64,000 nt of DNA, taken from positions 21,084,924 to 21,148,923 of the forward strand of contig CM056385.1 in the NCBI GenBank assembly GCA_029718625.1. Reading direction: 5' to 3'. The stretch is from Synaphobranchus kaupii. Its lineage: Eukaryota > Chordata > Actinopteri > Anguilliformes > Synaphobranchidae. A program made the translations under genes and the position numbers. Shown here in pieces: positions 1-11,900 of this stretch; the first letter of the stretch is position 1; the number at the start of each line of letters is the position of its first letter. The notes below the pieces were generated by a model, which saw only the letters and a list, made by a program, of their open reading frames with translations, was not told the origin of the DNA and ran no database searches.

Positions 1-554
1 TGGCGTTTTCTAAGGTGAGACTGAAGCCATTGATAGCTTATTCTCAGCTGTTGCAGGTCCTTTTAACGAAATTTAACCGCACATATTTTGTAAAATAACA
101 GCCCTGTCTGGAATTACCGGGAACTCATAGGCTAATGGTTAGTCCGAATAATATTGATCATACTCCATTTAGCCTATTCCTTGATCATACTAAACACGCA
201 CGAGCATGTCTGTTTCGCCATCATAAGCAATCCGCCAAGGTGCAAAAGCAGGCTTTTAAAGGGAATGGGATATGACATTTTGATTGGTTTATTGAATGTC
301 ACGCCCAAGACACACCTATAATTAATGAAGCGACTAGGTTCAGCCCAGTTGCGCCATGCGCCATGCTTAGCGCCAAAAAAACACGCCGTTAAAATAGCAA
401 AAGTGGACTTGGACACGCCCTAAATGGACTTAGCGCCATGCGCTTAGACTAAGCGCCAAGATCGCCAAGATAGGGCCCCATCTGTTTTTCTTGAAATCAC
501 AGAGCTGGATTAGTTGGTGAATGTTTGACCACTTTGTTATAAACTTTTTTCATC

Positions 555-557
<3 letters not shown>
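1..557. other. noncoding, no gene seen
   Basis: No reading frame here resembles a protein I know. Around 320-470 the short motif AGCGCCATGCGC and close variants recur several times, giving a small locally repetitive patch with no assignable function. Confidence 0.5.
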
Positions 558-608
<51 letters not shown>

Positions 609-617
609 GCACACACA
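558..617. repeat. compound microsatellite (TC)n(AC)n
   Basis: About 31 bp of TC repeat runs directly into about 29 bp of AC repeat with one interruption. Compound dinucleotide repeats of this kind are common in fish genomes. Confidence 0.95.
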
Positions 618-3600
618 CAAAGCAAACTTTTTAGAAATGCTAAATGTACTATCGAGATTATGAACTTCGATAACACCGGCAAATCGTAAGTTGTTTTTGG
701 ATGGAAACTATTATCTCAAATTGATATGCCAAACACCTTTCCAAGACCTTGTATCCAACAGTATGATTCTGAGTTGCAGTTGTGAGTTTTAACAATAACA
801 AAGATCATTTTTCATTTATTACTAAAATAAATAATACTGATCTTTCAGGGCACTGTACACACGGTGCTGGACTTAAGAGTGTAAACACAGCCCCGTGAAA
901 CTACTCCTGTCAAAATGATTCAATGAGGTGATTCAGATGGAAGGGGAAAAAACATACACCAAAAACCTTTCTCTTCCTAGGTCGTCCACAGTGATAAATA
1001 GTGGGTTGTTGGTGATGATGATACGAAGCGACTGTGTTCCATCAGTCATTGATAAAAGACTTTCCTTTGTATAGACTAACATTATGATTCCTTCGAATCA
1101 AGCCATCGATGGCACTTCACACCACCCCTGACTTCCCTGTTCATTCTCCCATTACTAATAAAGACATCAACAGTAGTAACTAAAGGCTTTCTGTAAATTA
1201 ATACCTTTTTTTCTTAATAGCTTTAATTAATGGGTTCAGCTAAGGATTCAAGACCCGAAAAGCAGGCTGTGGACATTCACAGGACATTCCATTAATGGAC
1301 AAGAGCGGGGGGGCTCTCATAAGAAAACCATGCACTTTATTAATGGCTACTTTGAGGGCTCCCTTTGTATAAAACTGTTTCACGGCCTTCTGAGCGGCCT
1401 GCGTCTCATTTCAAAAGCAAATGTATGTGGGCTGGGCGGCAGGTGGTCCTTTGTCACAAGGCCGTTAACATTCATCCGCAATGCATTAGCACCAAATGAC
1501 TCCGCCCACAGTCTGCCAAGGCCTTGTTTAACAACCCCCAATTCACAGCAGAGAGCTTCGCGTTGTACCCCACCAGCATATTAAATCGGGGCTTATTAGG
1601 TAGTCTATTGGTTTGGAGTTCTCTAATGATTTATTTATTTATTATTTTTGACAGTTCAACCTGTTCCTGTTTTGAAAAGCGGCCATCACGTGACCTGAGG
1701 ATTTTGAAATGAGCCGATTGGAAGGCACAGGCTCGCCTGATATAGATCTGCTATTAGTCTGTGAGAAAAACCAGCAGAGGCCGTGCGCGTTATGTGTGGT
1801 AATGGAACTGCACATATTTGACTGTGCTCGGGGTTGATTTCACAGGCAGTGCACACGTTTGACAGCAACGAATCTTAGAAGGCCAAGGCAAAACCATGAA
1901 ACTTGATGCTATCATATCCTTTGCGGTATTGACCTTATCCATTGCAAGATATAGAAATATTGGGTGATAAACACACACACACACACGTATATCACATTTT
2001 TGTCATAATTGAATTATTTACATTCTTTGTTACATCTTTGCTGATTTTTTTTCTCTTTTTTCAAAATGGAAGAACATATTGTATTATAAGCTTGAGTGTA
2101 CACAACAATCACAATAATCTACTGTTATAATTACTTAACAATTAAATTAGGGAGCAAGTTTAAAAATACGCTCTGTTCATTTTGCACTCTGGTAACGTGT
2201 TTCCTGGGAAAATTGCCCATCAAAAAAAAAATTATCCCCAGTTTTTTTCCCTCCATTCAGTGTCTTTTAAGAAAGTGAACAAAAACGACGGAGCTATAAA
2301 TGAGTCACATCAAGCCCCAAGCTGTCACATTTTTTGCTTTGAAGAAGCAGAGTTTCAAAGAGATTCTGTTCAAGCTGGCCTGGCTGTGTTGAATGTCAAT
2401 GGCGTGGAGGGGACGGGACGACAGCACGGACAGGGGGCAACCAGAGAAAACTAATATAGCAGACTCAATCACTAGCTTTGATGTGGCCTCGATGAAATGA
2501 CCCCGCACCACATTTCATTGCCACAGGGTTTACCCTTGTGATGTTTTAGCGTTTTTTGTCTCTGGACCACATTTATTGTCTGGACCACATTATTGCCTCA
2601 GGATGTAGATGGTATCAAATTGATTCGCTCCACATTACAGGATACAGAACACAGGATTTTGACCAGTTATTTTAGATTTTATTTTGTAATTCAGAGTCAT
2701 AATCTCTTATGAATTATTGTTTTTTGGCAAATAGCCAATTAGTTTACATCCAGTCAATAAATCAATCTACCTGCCTAGCAGTCAATATATTTTTATTTTG
2801 TGTGGTGCCATTTACAAAAAATATTGCCACACAATGCTTCAAAATTTCAATTTTGTGACGGTTAAAAAATATAAATAAACTTTTTCCTAGATGGATGGAC
2901 CTCATGGTCCCAACCATGCCAGTGCTGACTGTGTCTTGTATCCCCACAGGGTTATTCCTAATTGTTGGTAATGTCACCCACGGTTATGGATAGTTCAGTT
3001 GGCTGGGATCCAACTTAAGCAAGCTGCACTCAAATGGTTTTCCTCTGACTCATGTCTGTGCAAGCTTGGTTTGTGGGCTGTGGAGAGAAATGTGCCATGG
3101 AGGAGACTGCATGTTTGTCTACACCATGGATACTGAAATCTGGCCCTCAAATCCAAATCCGGCCCTGGTTTTATTTTCTCCCAGGTAATTAACTGAACGA
3201 CTAGTACGGAGATGCCAGGATTGCAGCATGAGGTATGTGACTGGGCATCAAAACTGTGGAGAAAATGAGGGGAAAGCAGAAAAAAATTTATTGAATCCCC
3301 TTGGCTTCAGTCATCAGTAAAAGAAGGGTTGGATCCCCATGTCCACCCCAGATAGCAACAATAAAAACAGCATGGCAACTTTTTAGAACACTCCAGCAAC
3401 TCTGTGAATGGTTATGGTGACCAATAATGTTCAAAGGTGTATGTGCACTTTCAAATGTATTTTCTACCACCTCTGGACCACCAACTTTCCATTTTTGGTG
3501 TAAATGGGTTCAGATCACACTTACTTGTGTTTGCGCCCTGACAAAATGACAACTTTTCACATCCTGCAGTTCTGTAGGTCAAAACCTGAAATGAGGCATC

Positions 3601-4683
3601 TACCCTGAGGTAGATGACTGAGAAGGGTAGAACATAACCAACCTGGCGACATGCTACATTAGTAGAATGGACCTATGGTTGTTGCAGATGTGCCCTGAAA
3701 TCGTAGGAAGTGGCTGAATGTCGTACCGGCTACAAAGGGCCCATTAGAGTAGGCCCTTTAAGTGGCATGTTTACTGTACTTTATTTCGCTAGGCTCTTTA
3801 ACCTGAATCTCTTCAGGAGATTCATTTAACCATATTATTGGAATGTATGCCACAGCATATGATTGCACTGAAATTGCACACTGAACTAATTCAATGCTGA
3901 AACTATATTCAAATTAAAGCCCTGAGAGGAATGTCTATTTAGACAAGGATTACCAGTGTGCAAATTATCCGTGCCCCAGAAAGATGATGAATGCTTAATA
4001 TGTAATGACAGGTGCTATTGGTCCCCACTGAAATTGTTCAATATTTTAAAATGGAGACTAAATAGCAAAAAAAAACTTTTCTGCCTAACAAATATCGCAG
4101 TTCAGTTGAATCTCGCAGAGTCCAATGGTTTGGAGGGAATTATTTAAAAGGGTTTGGACGCATATCGCATCTACTTTTTCCCCTGCAGGTCTCTAGAACA
4201 GCTGAGTGGACCCACTGTCATGCAACATTACGCTCACAAAGCCCCACCATGCACACTCTCTTCAAAGCAAATCGCTACCTGAGTGAGCGCTTACTGGTGA
4301 AGCTGGCTGGCAGGCTGGTACAGGCACAATGAAGTATTTTGGGAGGGTTTTTTTAGCCTTTCCTTGACAGTATGAGAGAGTGCCTGAAACACAGGACATA
4401 TTTATTCTTAATGCCAGCTCTTGTCTGCAAAAAAAAAAAGAAAAAACACAGTCGCTTTGCTACAACTAAGTCTTTTCAGTCCCTTTGGTGATAGGGCAAA
4501 AAGAGAGGGCTTACTGCCGAGGTTCTTATACAGTGTTTGAGATGTGCATGGACAGTGGAACATGATTACTTCAGCGATCTAGCTTAGAGACAGACTGAGC
4601 TCACCCTGAAAAGCATATATGTATTTTTTTAATTCTGGGTCCAATGACTTATGTTCCAGCAGTACCTGTTCCTCTGCTTCAGG
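618..4683. other. noncoding stretch, AT-rich, no gene recognised
   Basis: About 4 kb of AT-rich sequence with stops in every frame. The longest open frames are under 100 codons and resemble nothing I recognise. It contains a short CA repeat near 1972-1986 and an A-rich run near 4429-4446. Conserved regulatory elements could be hidden here, but they cannot be seen without alignment to other fish. Confidence 0.5.
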
Positions 4684-4878
4684 TCATTACATTACTTTAT
4701 TTTACATGGTGTTATCCAGAGGGACTTGCACGTATTTTATACAGCTCGATATTTATGAATCAATTCAGGTAAGGTACCTTGCTCAAGAGTACAACCGCAA
4801 TCTTCTACCTGGGAATGGAATCTGCAACCTTTGTTCAAAAATCCAGTTCCCTAACCATTATACTACACTACAGTCCAG
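4684..4878 (-). mobile_element. tRNA-derived SINE, fish type, copy 1
   Basis: Read on the minus strand, the head has a tRNA-like A-box region (TAGTATAATGGTTAGGG) and a degenerate B-box (GGTTGCAGATTCCATTCCC). These are followed by a body containing GTACCTTACC and AGCTGTATAAAATACG-like segments, then a tail of repeated TAATG. This layout is known for abundant fish tRNA-derived SINEs. The copy is diverged, so it is old. Related fragments lie near 17.9, 29.2, 29.85 and 31.3 kb. Confidence 0.7.
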
Positions 4879-5570
4879 ACAGGAGACACTCTCAAAAAGG
4901 TAAATGTGCTATTCAGAATGTTCAATAATAAAATAATTTATTGTAAGGGCCACAGAAATACAGGCACAAAGAATGTTGATGTGCGTGCGATTTGCTTTTT
5001 CATAGGAAAAATGTGTTTACCTTACTTTTGTAGGTCACATTATTGTAGCTTGACATCCTCCCCAATAAATAATTTCTAAGACGGTCTCAAAAAAGGTTAA
5101 CATTAAATAAATGAACCAGTCCTCTGCTCTAAAGACCACCACAACATTCTCACGTTGTAAAACATTTAACCAAACTCTATGTCATGAAATCTCCAACATG
5201 CACATCAATAATGGGTAGCCATAATTATAAAATCATGCATCATAAATGCATGCAATAGTACGTTTGATTTGGCTGAAAACGCAGGCAAATCTCCCTCCCT
5301 GCATAGATGGCGTGTAAATCAGTAAAGATATCCATGCACGAAGGTTTAAGACCAGAACGCTCTTTTAATAATTATTTTATTTACTGCCAAGGGAAGCTCC
5401 TGGAAGCTTGGCTCTCTGATGCCATTCTTGCCGCCAGTCTCCTGGACTGTTATGTAGTGAGACAACTCTGTTAACACTGAAGTTTGTAGCTTTAGGTCAA
5501 AATTATAAATAAGGCACTGTTAAATGTCGGTGACTCCTCTTAGTGGTCAAGGGTTGTTACTGCACTGGGC
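4879..5570. other. noncoding, no gene seen
   Basis: AT-rich sequence with no convincing open frame or repeat structure. Confidence 0.4.
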
Positions 5571-5576
5571 AGTCAG

Positions 5577-5917
5577 GAGGATAGTTAGGCTGCGTCCCAA
5601 TATTCTTCACTCCCCACCTCCTTTCCTCCACTCCTCTCCTCCACTCGTCTCCTACCCGGAAATTTGCAAAACTGTCTGTATGTTTCAAGTACAAGTAGTT
5701 GCATGTACAGTATACAATATACCTGACATTGCAGTTTGTGTTGAGACATTAATTCATATTTAACAATTAATATGCAATTAATATGAAATCAGATTAGACT
5801 TAGATTAGATTAGGACACAAAGACCTGTTTCCGGGGCACGGAGGAGAGGAGGTGGTAGTGGAGGAAAGGAGGAAAGGAGGGTGCATTTTTTGAGTATTGG
5901 ACATATCCCTGGTGGGA
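5577..5917. mobile_element. possible MITE with degraded inverted ends
   Basis: The left end is a C/T-rich stretch starting near GCGTCCCAATATTC. The right end is an A/G-rich stretch ending near GAGTATTGGACATA. Reverse-complementing the right end gives an imperfect match to the left over about 70 bp, including CCTCCTTTCCTCC, CTCTCCTCC and CCCGGAAA. The short AT-rich middle has no coding capacity. This is the shape of a nonautonomous DNA transposon, but no clear target duplication was found and the pyrimidine bias could exaggerate the match. Confidence 0.45.
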
Positions 5918-6560
5918 CAGGGACATCACTTAGTTGACATTCTTCCTTGCAGCTGAAAGTTCACAGAAAATAAAATGACACTACTTCAGTTAGTGAAAGG
6001 ATGTATCTAAAGACGTCAGCAGCTGCAACTTATAGGAGAGAAACACAAATCCGCATTAATATAGACCATGAATAAGTTAAAAGAAGTTCTATTTCTGGTG
6101 CTTAAAAGCCTTGCATTTTGAAGTATTTCTCATGTGCTGCTGCAGGTGATGAATGATTAATAGATATTTTAAATAAATAAATATAGAACACACATTCTTA
6201 AACTTTCTGTGTACAGCCAATATCTATAAATAATTTATTATGTGGGGTGCAAGGAAATCTGTTTGGACCACATGGGCTTAAAACAGTCTTCTGAGTAAAG
6301 CAATAAAAAATAAAAACTTCAGATGGACCTATCTGGAATGAGGTCAGGTGATAGATGCTTTTGGCTTTTTAGCCTTTATTTGGTGAACTGTTCAGATCAG
6401 CAGCAGTCTGTGGATTGTAGAATACCATTATCTGTTGATCGCATCGCTGATGTGTTGCCATGCATTCAAAGCCTGGTCAACTTGAGAAAAATGACCTGAC
6501 ACCTTTTGAATGTGTATCTGTATTTTTTAAATATTCCATTTTCTTAAACAACCATGCCCA
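5918..6560. other. noncoding, no gene seen
   Basis: AT-rich sequence without a recognisable gene. Nothing beyond short A/T runs. Confidence 0.4.
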
Positions 6561-6601
6561 GGTGAGTGAGAGAGAGAGTGAGAGAGTGAGAGAGAGATAG
6601 A

Positions 6602-6673
<72 letters not shown>
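6561..6673. repeat. (GA)n microsatellite
   Basis: About 110 bp of GA repeat, interrupted in its first third by GT and GATA steps and then pure. On the minus strand it encodes a run of Ser-Leu, which produces spurious reading frames. Confidence 0.95.
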
Positions 6674-6676
<3 letters not shown>

Positions 6677-6885
6677 ACTTCTTGAGGCAAATGGTCATAA
6701 AACCGAGAAATGCTGAAGGTACCATGACAACACTGATACATGTTTCATTGGAGAAGCTTTGATGGTAATACGATGACGTCACTGCGTAAAGAGCAATCTT
6801 GAGGGAAGGGAGGGGTGGGTGGAGGAGGAGGAGAAAGATGTCAGTGGACAATCTGTGGCAGTGGGCAAGGAGGATTTTAACCAAT

Positions 6886-6985
6886 CACAAGTATGTGATT
6901 AGAATGTTCTTAACTGAACATTATAATGCTGATGTAACTATCACTACTGGTAACTGAAAGCAATGGAGTTCTAGAACACTGACAG
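6886..6985. repeat. dispersed repeat, copy 1 of 2 in the window
   Basis: The segment GTGATTAGAATGTTCTTAAC and the following GAACATT...TGCTGATGTAAC recur at 16203-16283. In both places it is followed by CTAGAACACTGAC at a different distance. The core AGAATGTTCTTAACTGAACATT is an imperfect palindrome. It is probably a fragment of a transposable element family that I cannot name. Confidence 0.6.
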
Positions 6986-7077
6986 CTGTGAGTCTGGAGA
7001 TCAGAGAGGAAGTTACATTCAATCTAACATCTGTGGCAACTTGCTCTTTCAGTGACAAATTTAAGCAGGTATTCTGT

Positions 7078-7122
7078 ATGTATTTATTATTAATAATAAT
7101 TATTATAATAATAATAATAAGG
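7078..7122. repeat. (TTA/ATA)n-rich tract
   Basis: A short imperfect trinucleotide tract of ATT and AATAAT units. Confidence 0.7.
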
Positions 7123-7680
7123 AAGAGCATGTAAAGTTTATGGGGCTCATGGGAGAATCAGAGTTTGTTATGAGGGGGTGTCCAACTATACACAACGAAT
7201 AAGTTCAAATTTAATTGAGCACATTGTACATTTTGTTTTAATTTTTGCTTGCATGTTTTCCTTGAATGTCTGTCTAAACTATGCCCATCAATGCACTCCT
7301 ACACAACTAGCTTGTCTTTAGTGGCATTTTTATGTATTTCATTAATCTTGTGGAAATGGCCTCTTGTGCTTCATGTATCTTAAGGATCTTCAGCGTCCTC
7401 AAGTGGTTCCAGGCGTCTATATGTGTGCTAATGAATTCAGTCAATACACTCAGTAATTGCTATGAGGCTAAGCACACTACTTTATGTGTTCTAATGAAAT
7501 AAATGAATACATAATAGTCTTTGTTGGGGCACCAATACTGTTTTATGACTGGTAATTAAACACTGAAATGAAACATGAAAACGATCTTTACTGAGTAATG
7601 GAACTGCTTTAAATAAATAAGCCAGCGCAATAAATGAACACATGCTATTTTTTATCATGATAAATATACCCACTTAAATT

Positions 7681-7875
7681 GTATGCATGTGTACCTGCTT
7701 GTGTGTGTGTCTATATATATAGTGTGCATGTGTGTGAGCGTGTGTCTGTGCGTGTGCCTGTCACGTGTGTACGTGTGTGTTTGTGTGTGTATGTACTTAT
7801 ACGTCTGAGTGTGTATGTACTTATACGTCTGAGTGTGTGTCTTATGTGCACTTGTGTGTGTGTGTGTGTGTGTAC
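7681..7875. repeat. (GT)n-rich low-complexity tract
   Basis: About 195 bp dominated by TGTG steps with a duplicated internal unit (GTATGTACTTATACGTCTGA occurs twice). It ends in a pure (GT)n run. The reading frames over it on both strands are artefacts of the repeat. Confidence 0.9.
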
Positions 7876-8015
7876 AAGCACCTTTAATTGGGTGCAGTAT
7901 TGCATAAAGCCTCTTTTTACAGCTAGCTTTATGTATATGTCTGCTGCTCCATTTCTCTTCGGACTGTTATAAATAGTCGACATTAAAATTTACTTCTGCA
8001 TTATACACGGCAGAT

Positions 8016-8021
8016 TTTATT
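8016..8021 (-). promoter_or_regulatory. possible polyadenylation signal of GRXCR2
   Basis: An AATAAA hexamer on the minus strand lies about 57 nt past the GRXCR2 stop codon. That is a usable distance for a short 3' UTR. A transcript end is needed to confirm it. Confidence 0.4.
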
Positions 8022-8077
8022 TTTGATTGATCCTCTCGCATCCTAGCAACGCACTGCACGGTCAGCCTCCTGCGCCT

Positions 8078-8248
8078 CTACTGTGCGCAAGACTGGCAGC
8101 GCTGCAGGCCGTCCGGGAAGCACGCGGGGCACCGCAAGGCTCTGATGGACTCGTTGAAACGGTTGGCCAGCATCGACAGCTTGCTTCCATGGCACAGAGA
8201 GCAGGGGGCGCACCCAGAACCTCCACACTGCGGGCAGCTGGGATCCTC
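8078..8248 (-). CDS. GRXCR2: GRXCR2 exon 3 (residues 175-230, stop)
   Basis: The acceptor GTGACGCAG precedes GAGGATCCC. The 56 codons hold all four CxxC motifs and the [13 protein letters not shown] segment, which is nearly unchanged from the mammalian C terminus. The stop codon is TGA-free of ambiguity: the frame closes right after ...CQSCAQ. Confidence 0.92.
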   Translation of the reverse strand, partial: EDPSCPQCGGSGCAPCSLCHGSKLSMLANRFNESIRALRCPACFPDGLQRCQSCAQ

Positions 8249-9665
8249 CTGCGTCACAACAAACCAACGCGCAGTCAGACCGCAGTACCGCGCACGGCCA
8301 ACAGGGGGAAACCGGCACACCATCTGCCAGTGTAAGAGGAGAGGCTGCATTTACGTAAACCTGCGCCTATAAGCAGGTGCTGTAACACTTATAAAAATGA
8401 GGGGGGTGGCGGGGCGGGGTAGGGGCAGTTTGCAGAGGAGGGAGGGTGAACGTCAGCCAACACTGACATTGTACTTTGTGAATTATTTCAGAGAAAGCAT
8501 GCAGCCGTTGACTGCATACCGCCATCGGATCTGTGATGAAAGGCCTTGTAAGTGAAGGACAAAGTCTTCCATTAACTGGCTGAGACAGACGAGTCAGCGA
8601 TACCTGGTGCGTGGTGCGCTGCGTTTGTTCGTCTCCGTGAGCGCACAAAGCTCGCCGTCTCGACCTGCTCCCCCCCTCCTGCCTCTGGATATATTCTTCC
8701 GCTCCTTCTCGACCCTGGAGAGAGCCTTTCACCACCTCCCCCTTCCTCGGGGGGGATCTGATTATTCGCAAATTGCTGGTGTAGATTATTATTTTCCCAA
8801 AGTCCAAAACTGGTGACTGTAAAATAAAATTCAACAAAAAAAAAACTGAGATTCACGCCGTGAAATTTATATCAATGTTTTGGCTCAAATAGAGTCTCGC
8901 TTTCTGTGACTTAAAGAGCTAAAATCACCTATCTTAATGTGACGGCTTTGAATTAGTAAAAGGAATTTTGCTCACACACAAATGTAATCTGTGAAATACA
9001 GCTTTCCCAAACACCACTGTACTGTGTATCAGGCAAGCTGTGTTGGCACAAGAAGACTTCAGGTCTCGGGCGCCGGTACAACATTTCGCACACATGAAAA
9101 ATGTAAGAAAGTAAGACAGAATTTAAGAATGAGTGGGATGTTTAGACTCATCAACAGACATTGAATTGACTGAACTCTGATCCGGTGTCCATTGGTTTGT
9201 GCTCACCGCATCCGCAGGACGGAAGCCGCGTCCGCCTTTTGAAAACCCGCGTACAGCGTCTGACAGAAAGGACGGCGCGAGCACGACATTTTACTTTTGG
9301 CAGGAGGCCATCTTGTTTAGAGGCATCTCTGCCTAGAAAATTAAGTCGGTACTCACTTTGGAGTCTTCTGCCGATAGCTCGCCGTAAGCCGGGGGCTTGA
9401 AGCCCCTGTAGACGTTTATCCTCTGAGCGATCAGCCCGGCGGGGGGGTAGAGGCCGGGGTCCCGGAGGCCCTGGAACCCGCAGAGCTGCTCCATCTCCAG
9501 ATGGCTGGGGATCTTCCCGTGGATGAAGCTGTGGGGGTATTTCTCTCCGGGGCTCTCCAGCTCCTGGCCGTCCTCATAGACATGCTTCAGCACCCTGCCG
9601 CTGTAGGACGAGGCGATCTTGAACCTCACTTTCCGCGGGCCCGGGTTCCTCTGGAGCTCCGCCAT
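8078..9665 (-). CDS. GRXCR2: GRXCR2, glutaredoxin and cysteine-rich domain protein 2 (three exons)
   Basis: Spliced CDS: complement of join(8078-8248, 8604-8816, 9357-9665), 230 codons plus stop. Human GRXCR2 has about 248. Family knowledge: GRXCR2 is a stereocilia protein of inner-ear hair cells, and loss causes deafness in mammals. Seen here: an N-terminal block with [17 protein letters not shown] (residues 11-27) and EDGQELESP; a middle block with [15 protein letters not shown] (about 108-122) from the degenerate glutaredoxin-like part; and a C-terminal block with four CxxC pairs at 179/182, 190/193, 214/217 and 225/228, including CPQCGGSG, a DnaJ-like zinc-binding pattern. These match GRXCR2 better than its paralogue GRXCR1. 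All three exons join in phase 0 with GT-AG introns of 539 and 355 bp. Reading through exon 1 gives a stop soon after the donor, which supports splicing. No frameshift or missing key residue was seen. Confidence 0.93.
8604..8816 (-). CDS. GRXCR2: GRXCR2 exon 2 (residues 104-174)
   Basis: The acceptor TTTTACAG lies just before TCACCAGTTTTGGAC, and the donor GTATCG starts at 8603. Its 71 codons include the conserved [15 protein letters not shown]. The rest is a charged linker rich in Glu, Arg and Gln, which varies between species in this family. Confidence 0.9.
9357..9665 (-). CDS. GRXCR2: GRXCR2 exon 1 (start codon to residue 103)
   Basis: Starts at the ATG 9665-9663, chosen because the conserved [10 protein letters not shown] block follows ten residues later, as in the mammalian proteins. 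The exon ends in TCCAAA followed by the donor GTGAGT at 9356-9351. It contributes 103 full codons and contains the EKYPHSF motif typical of GRXCR2. Confidence 0.93.
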
Positions 9666-9780
9666 GGCGCCGGGGGTGTCGTCTCAGGAGTCGCGCGTCC
9701 AACGCCGTCTGTCCGCGGTGGGTCGCGGCGCCCCAGCCCCCAGCCACCTGTCCCGCCCCGCTCCGACCGCTTAATAATTC
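9666..9780 (-). promoter_or_regulatory. CpG-rich 5' end of GRXCR2
   Basis: GC-rich sequence with many CpG steps lies directly upstream of the start codon, including a GC-box-like CCCGCCCCG near 9752-9761. It contrasts with the AT-rich DNA on both sides. It is probably the 5' UTR and core promoter. No TATA box was assigned. Confidence 0.45.
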
Positions 9781-10045
9781 AGCGCTGGATCGCGTGAACA
9801 AAGTTGGCAGGGAACGCGACACCATTTCATCAAATAGTGATGTTAGGGAGAGCCAGGGGGAACGGGCAAAGCACACCTGTGATGGGAGGAGTTTCTCATT
9901 ACTTTTCATTGCATGGAAATAAAAAAGGCTAAAAATATGAGCTAAAATATACAAATAATGTAAAGGGAGTGTCGTGAATTTAACTTTACTTTGAAGAGTT
10001 TTTTGGAATGTTTTGTCAAAATTATAAGTTAGTGTTCTTGAATGC

Positions 10046-10798
10046 CAAATTTCCAATTTCCTGCTCCTAAACTCAGAAAAGACCGAAATGCTGGTTTTAG
10101 GTCCAAAAAAACAAAGGGAGAAACTGGGTACATCTACTTTAAATTTCGATGGTTGTTTAATTGTTCCAAACTCAGCTGTGAAAGACCTAGGTGTTACTAT
10201 AGACCCAGATCTAACCTTTAGCGCGCACATAAAAAACATATCTAGAGTAGCTTTCTTTCAGTTAAGAAACATAGCTAAAATAAGGCACTTCCTATCAATA
10301 GGGGACGCAGAGAAACTGATCCATGCTTTTGTTACGTCTAGGCTAGATTACTGTAATGCCCTGCTATCTGGCTGCCCTAAGTCCTTGCTAAATAATCTCC
10401 AGCTTGTACAGAATGCAGCTGCTCGCATTTTAACTAGAACTAAGAAATATGAGCATATTACCCCAGTACTAGCATCGCTTCATTGGCTACCAATTAAGTT
10501 TAGGATAGACTTTAAGATTTTGCTTCTGACCTTTAAAGCCTTAAATGGACTTGCGCCAGTGTATATATGTAATCTGCTCTTACCATATAAGCCAAAAAGA
10601 TCACTCCGTTCCCAAGACGCAGGCTACCTAGTAGTCCCAAGAATATCTAAAAACTTGACGGGTGGTAGAGCTTTCTCTTACAGAGCGCCACTACTGTGGA
10701 ACACCCTACCAAAACTTATAAGGGAATCAGACACTGTCTCAATATTTAAGTCTAGATTAAAAACGCACCTCTATGATCAGGCTTATAATGAGCTATAG
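10046..10798 (+). pseudogene. L2 reverse transcriptase C-terminal fragment
   Basis: An open frame of about 250 codons begins with NFLLLNSEKTEMLVLGP upstream of the first ATG (10088) and runs without interruption to a stop at 10796-10798. It shows the usual L2 C-terminal motifs: LGVTIDPDLTFSAHI, LDYCNALLSG, LQNAAARIL-like LVQNAAARILTRT, HWLPIKFRIDFKILLLTFKA and APLLWNTLP. The endonuclease and the catalytic RT palm are absent, so it cannot work as an enzyme. The clean frame suggests a fairly young insertion. Confidence 0.88.
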
Positions 10799-11554
10799 TC
10801 TGGAGACAGGACCAGAGAAGCATTTAGCCATAGAGTAATGTGGGGTGGCATCCTTTCCTTACTGTCACCTGTCAACAGCTGTGACCCCATCTTCCTGGGC
10901 TGGCTCTTGATAGGTGGGTAGGACTGTTTTCCCTCTCATGACTGCATGGTTCCTCAAACTCTGTCTTCATAGCTATGCAGCCATAGATTACTCCTGGCGG
11001 GGGCACCTGTCCAACCCTCCCACCCCTTCCCCACCCCCCCACCCCTTCCCCACCCCCCACCCCTCCAGTTGGTGCTCCTGCTGCTCTATTACACTTCCCC
11101 TAACTGTTTTCTCTCTCTCTTTTTTTCACATTCTGCCGGCGGGGCTTATGCCCCGCATCTCGAGAGTTGCTGTCCGGCTTCCTGTCCGTTGCCGCTTGCC
11201 CCTCCCTCCTTACCACCGCTGCCAGCTGCTCCCGCCGCCATCGGCGCCCGGTTCCCCACCATCACTGCCGCCACATCTGGACTGTCATCTAGCTGCTGCA
11301 AATTGTATTATCATGGACATTGGCTGTTTTGACCATGTTGGTCCTTAAGCCCTAGACCCTGAGCCGACCAGAGGAGGATGGGTTCCCCCATTGAGTCTGG
11401 TTCCTTCCAAGGTTTCTTCCTAGTTACACCAGGGAGTTTTTCCTTGCCACTGTTGCCTTTGGCTTGCTCTTGTGGGGAGTTTAGGCTGGGTTTTGCTGTT
11501 TTGCTGTGAAGTGCATTGTGACAACTTGTTGTGAAATGCGCTATATAAATAAAT

Positions 11555-11577
11555 ATTGATTGATTGATTGATTGATA
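11555..11577 (+). repeat. (TTGA)n tail of the L2 element
   Basis: Five or so ATTG/GATT units mark the 3' terminus of the LINE. L2 elements end in short tandem repeats rather than poly(A). Confidence 0.85.
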
Positions 11578-11900
11578 GTGACATACCAGTAGTGATTCGG
11601 TTAAGAACATTCCAACGACATTGCCCCATAAAGGGTTAAAAGCTAGAAATATACGTGCTCTTTTAGAGCGCCATTTGCATTTGTCATTTTTAAAAAGGAT
11701 GTTGTGTCAAACTGTTCATATTTCAGATTTGTTACTTTTTGTTGTTTCCCTTTTTGTTTGTTGAGCACAGTAAAGACACAACAGAACCTATCACAGATGT
11801 TGCCGGTTTTATATGTGTCTGCATGCAGCGATTGCTTCCGAAAGCCATGGTGCTGGCAGGGCAACAGACCATCTGGGGGCCTGAGGCCGGGAGTATGGAG

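Larger units (their letters stand above)
10040..11577 (+). mobile_element. L2-type LINE, 5'-truncated 3' end
   Basis: Contains the last part of the reverse transcriptase ORF, a 3' UTR with CAGGGAGTTTTTCCTTGCCA, and a 3' end GCGCTATATAAATAAATATT running into (GATT)n. This end is typical of fish L2 elements. The 5' side is cut off in the RT thumb region near 10040, as expected from incomplete target-primed reverse transcription. A C-rich tract (CCCCACCCC units) at about 11020-11066 interrupts the 3' UTR. Confidence 0.88.

Noticed and set aside
6477..6884. 135-codon Ser/Leu-rich frame on the minus strand
   Set aside because: It is the translation of the (GA)n microsatellite.
7679..7983. Overlapping frames of about 90 codons on both strands
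   Set aside because: They lie over the GT-rich tract. The repeated Val/Cys and Thr/His runs are artefacts of the repeat.
9574..10239. 221-codon minus-strand frame
   Set aside because: It crosses from the antisense of the L2 element into an alternate frame of GRXCR2 exon 1. Both are explained by real features in other frames.
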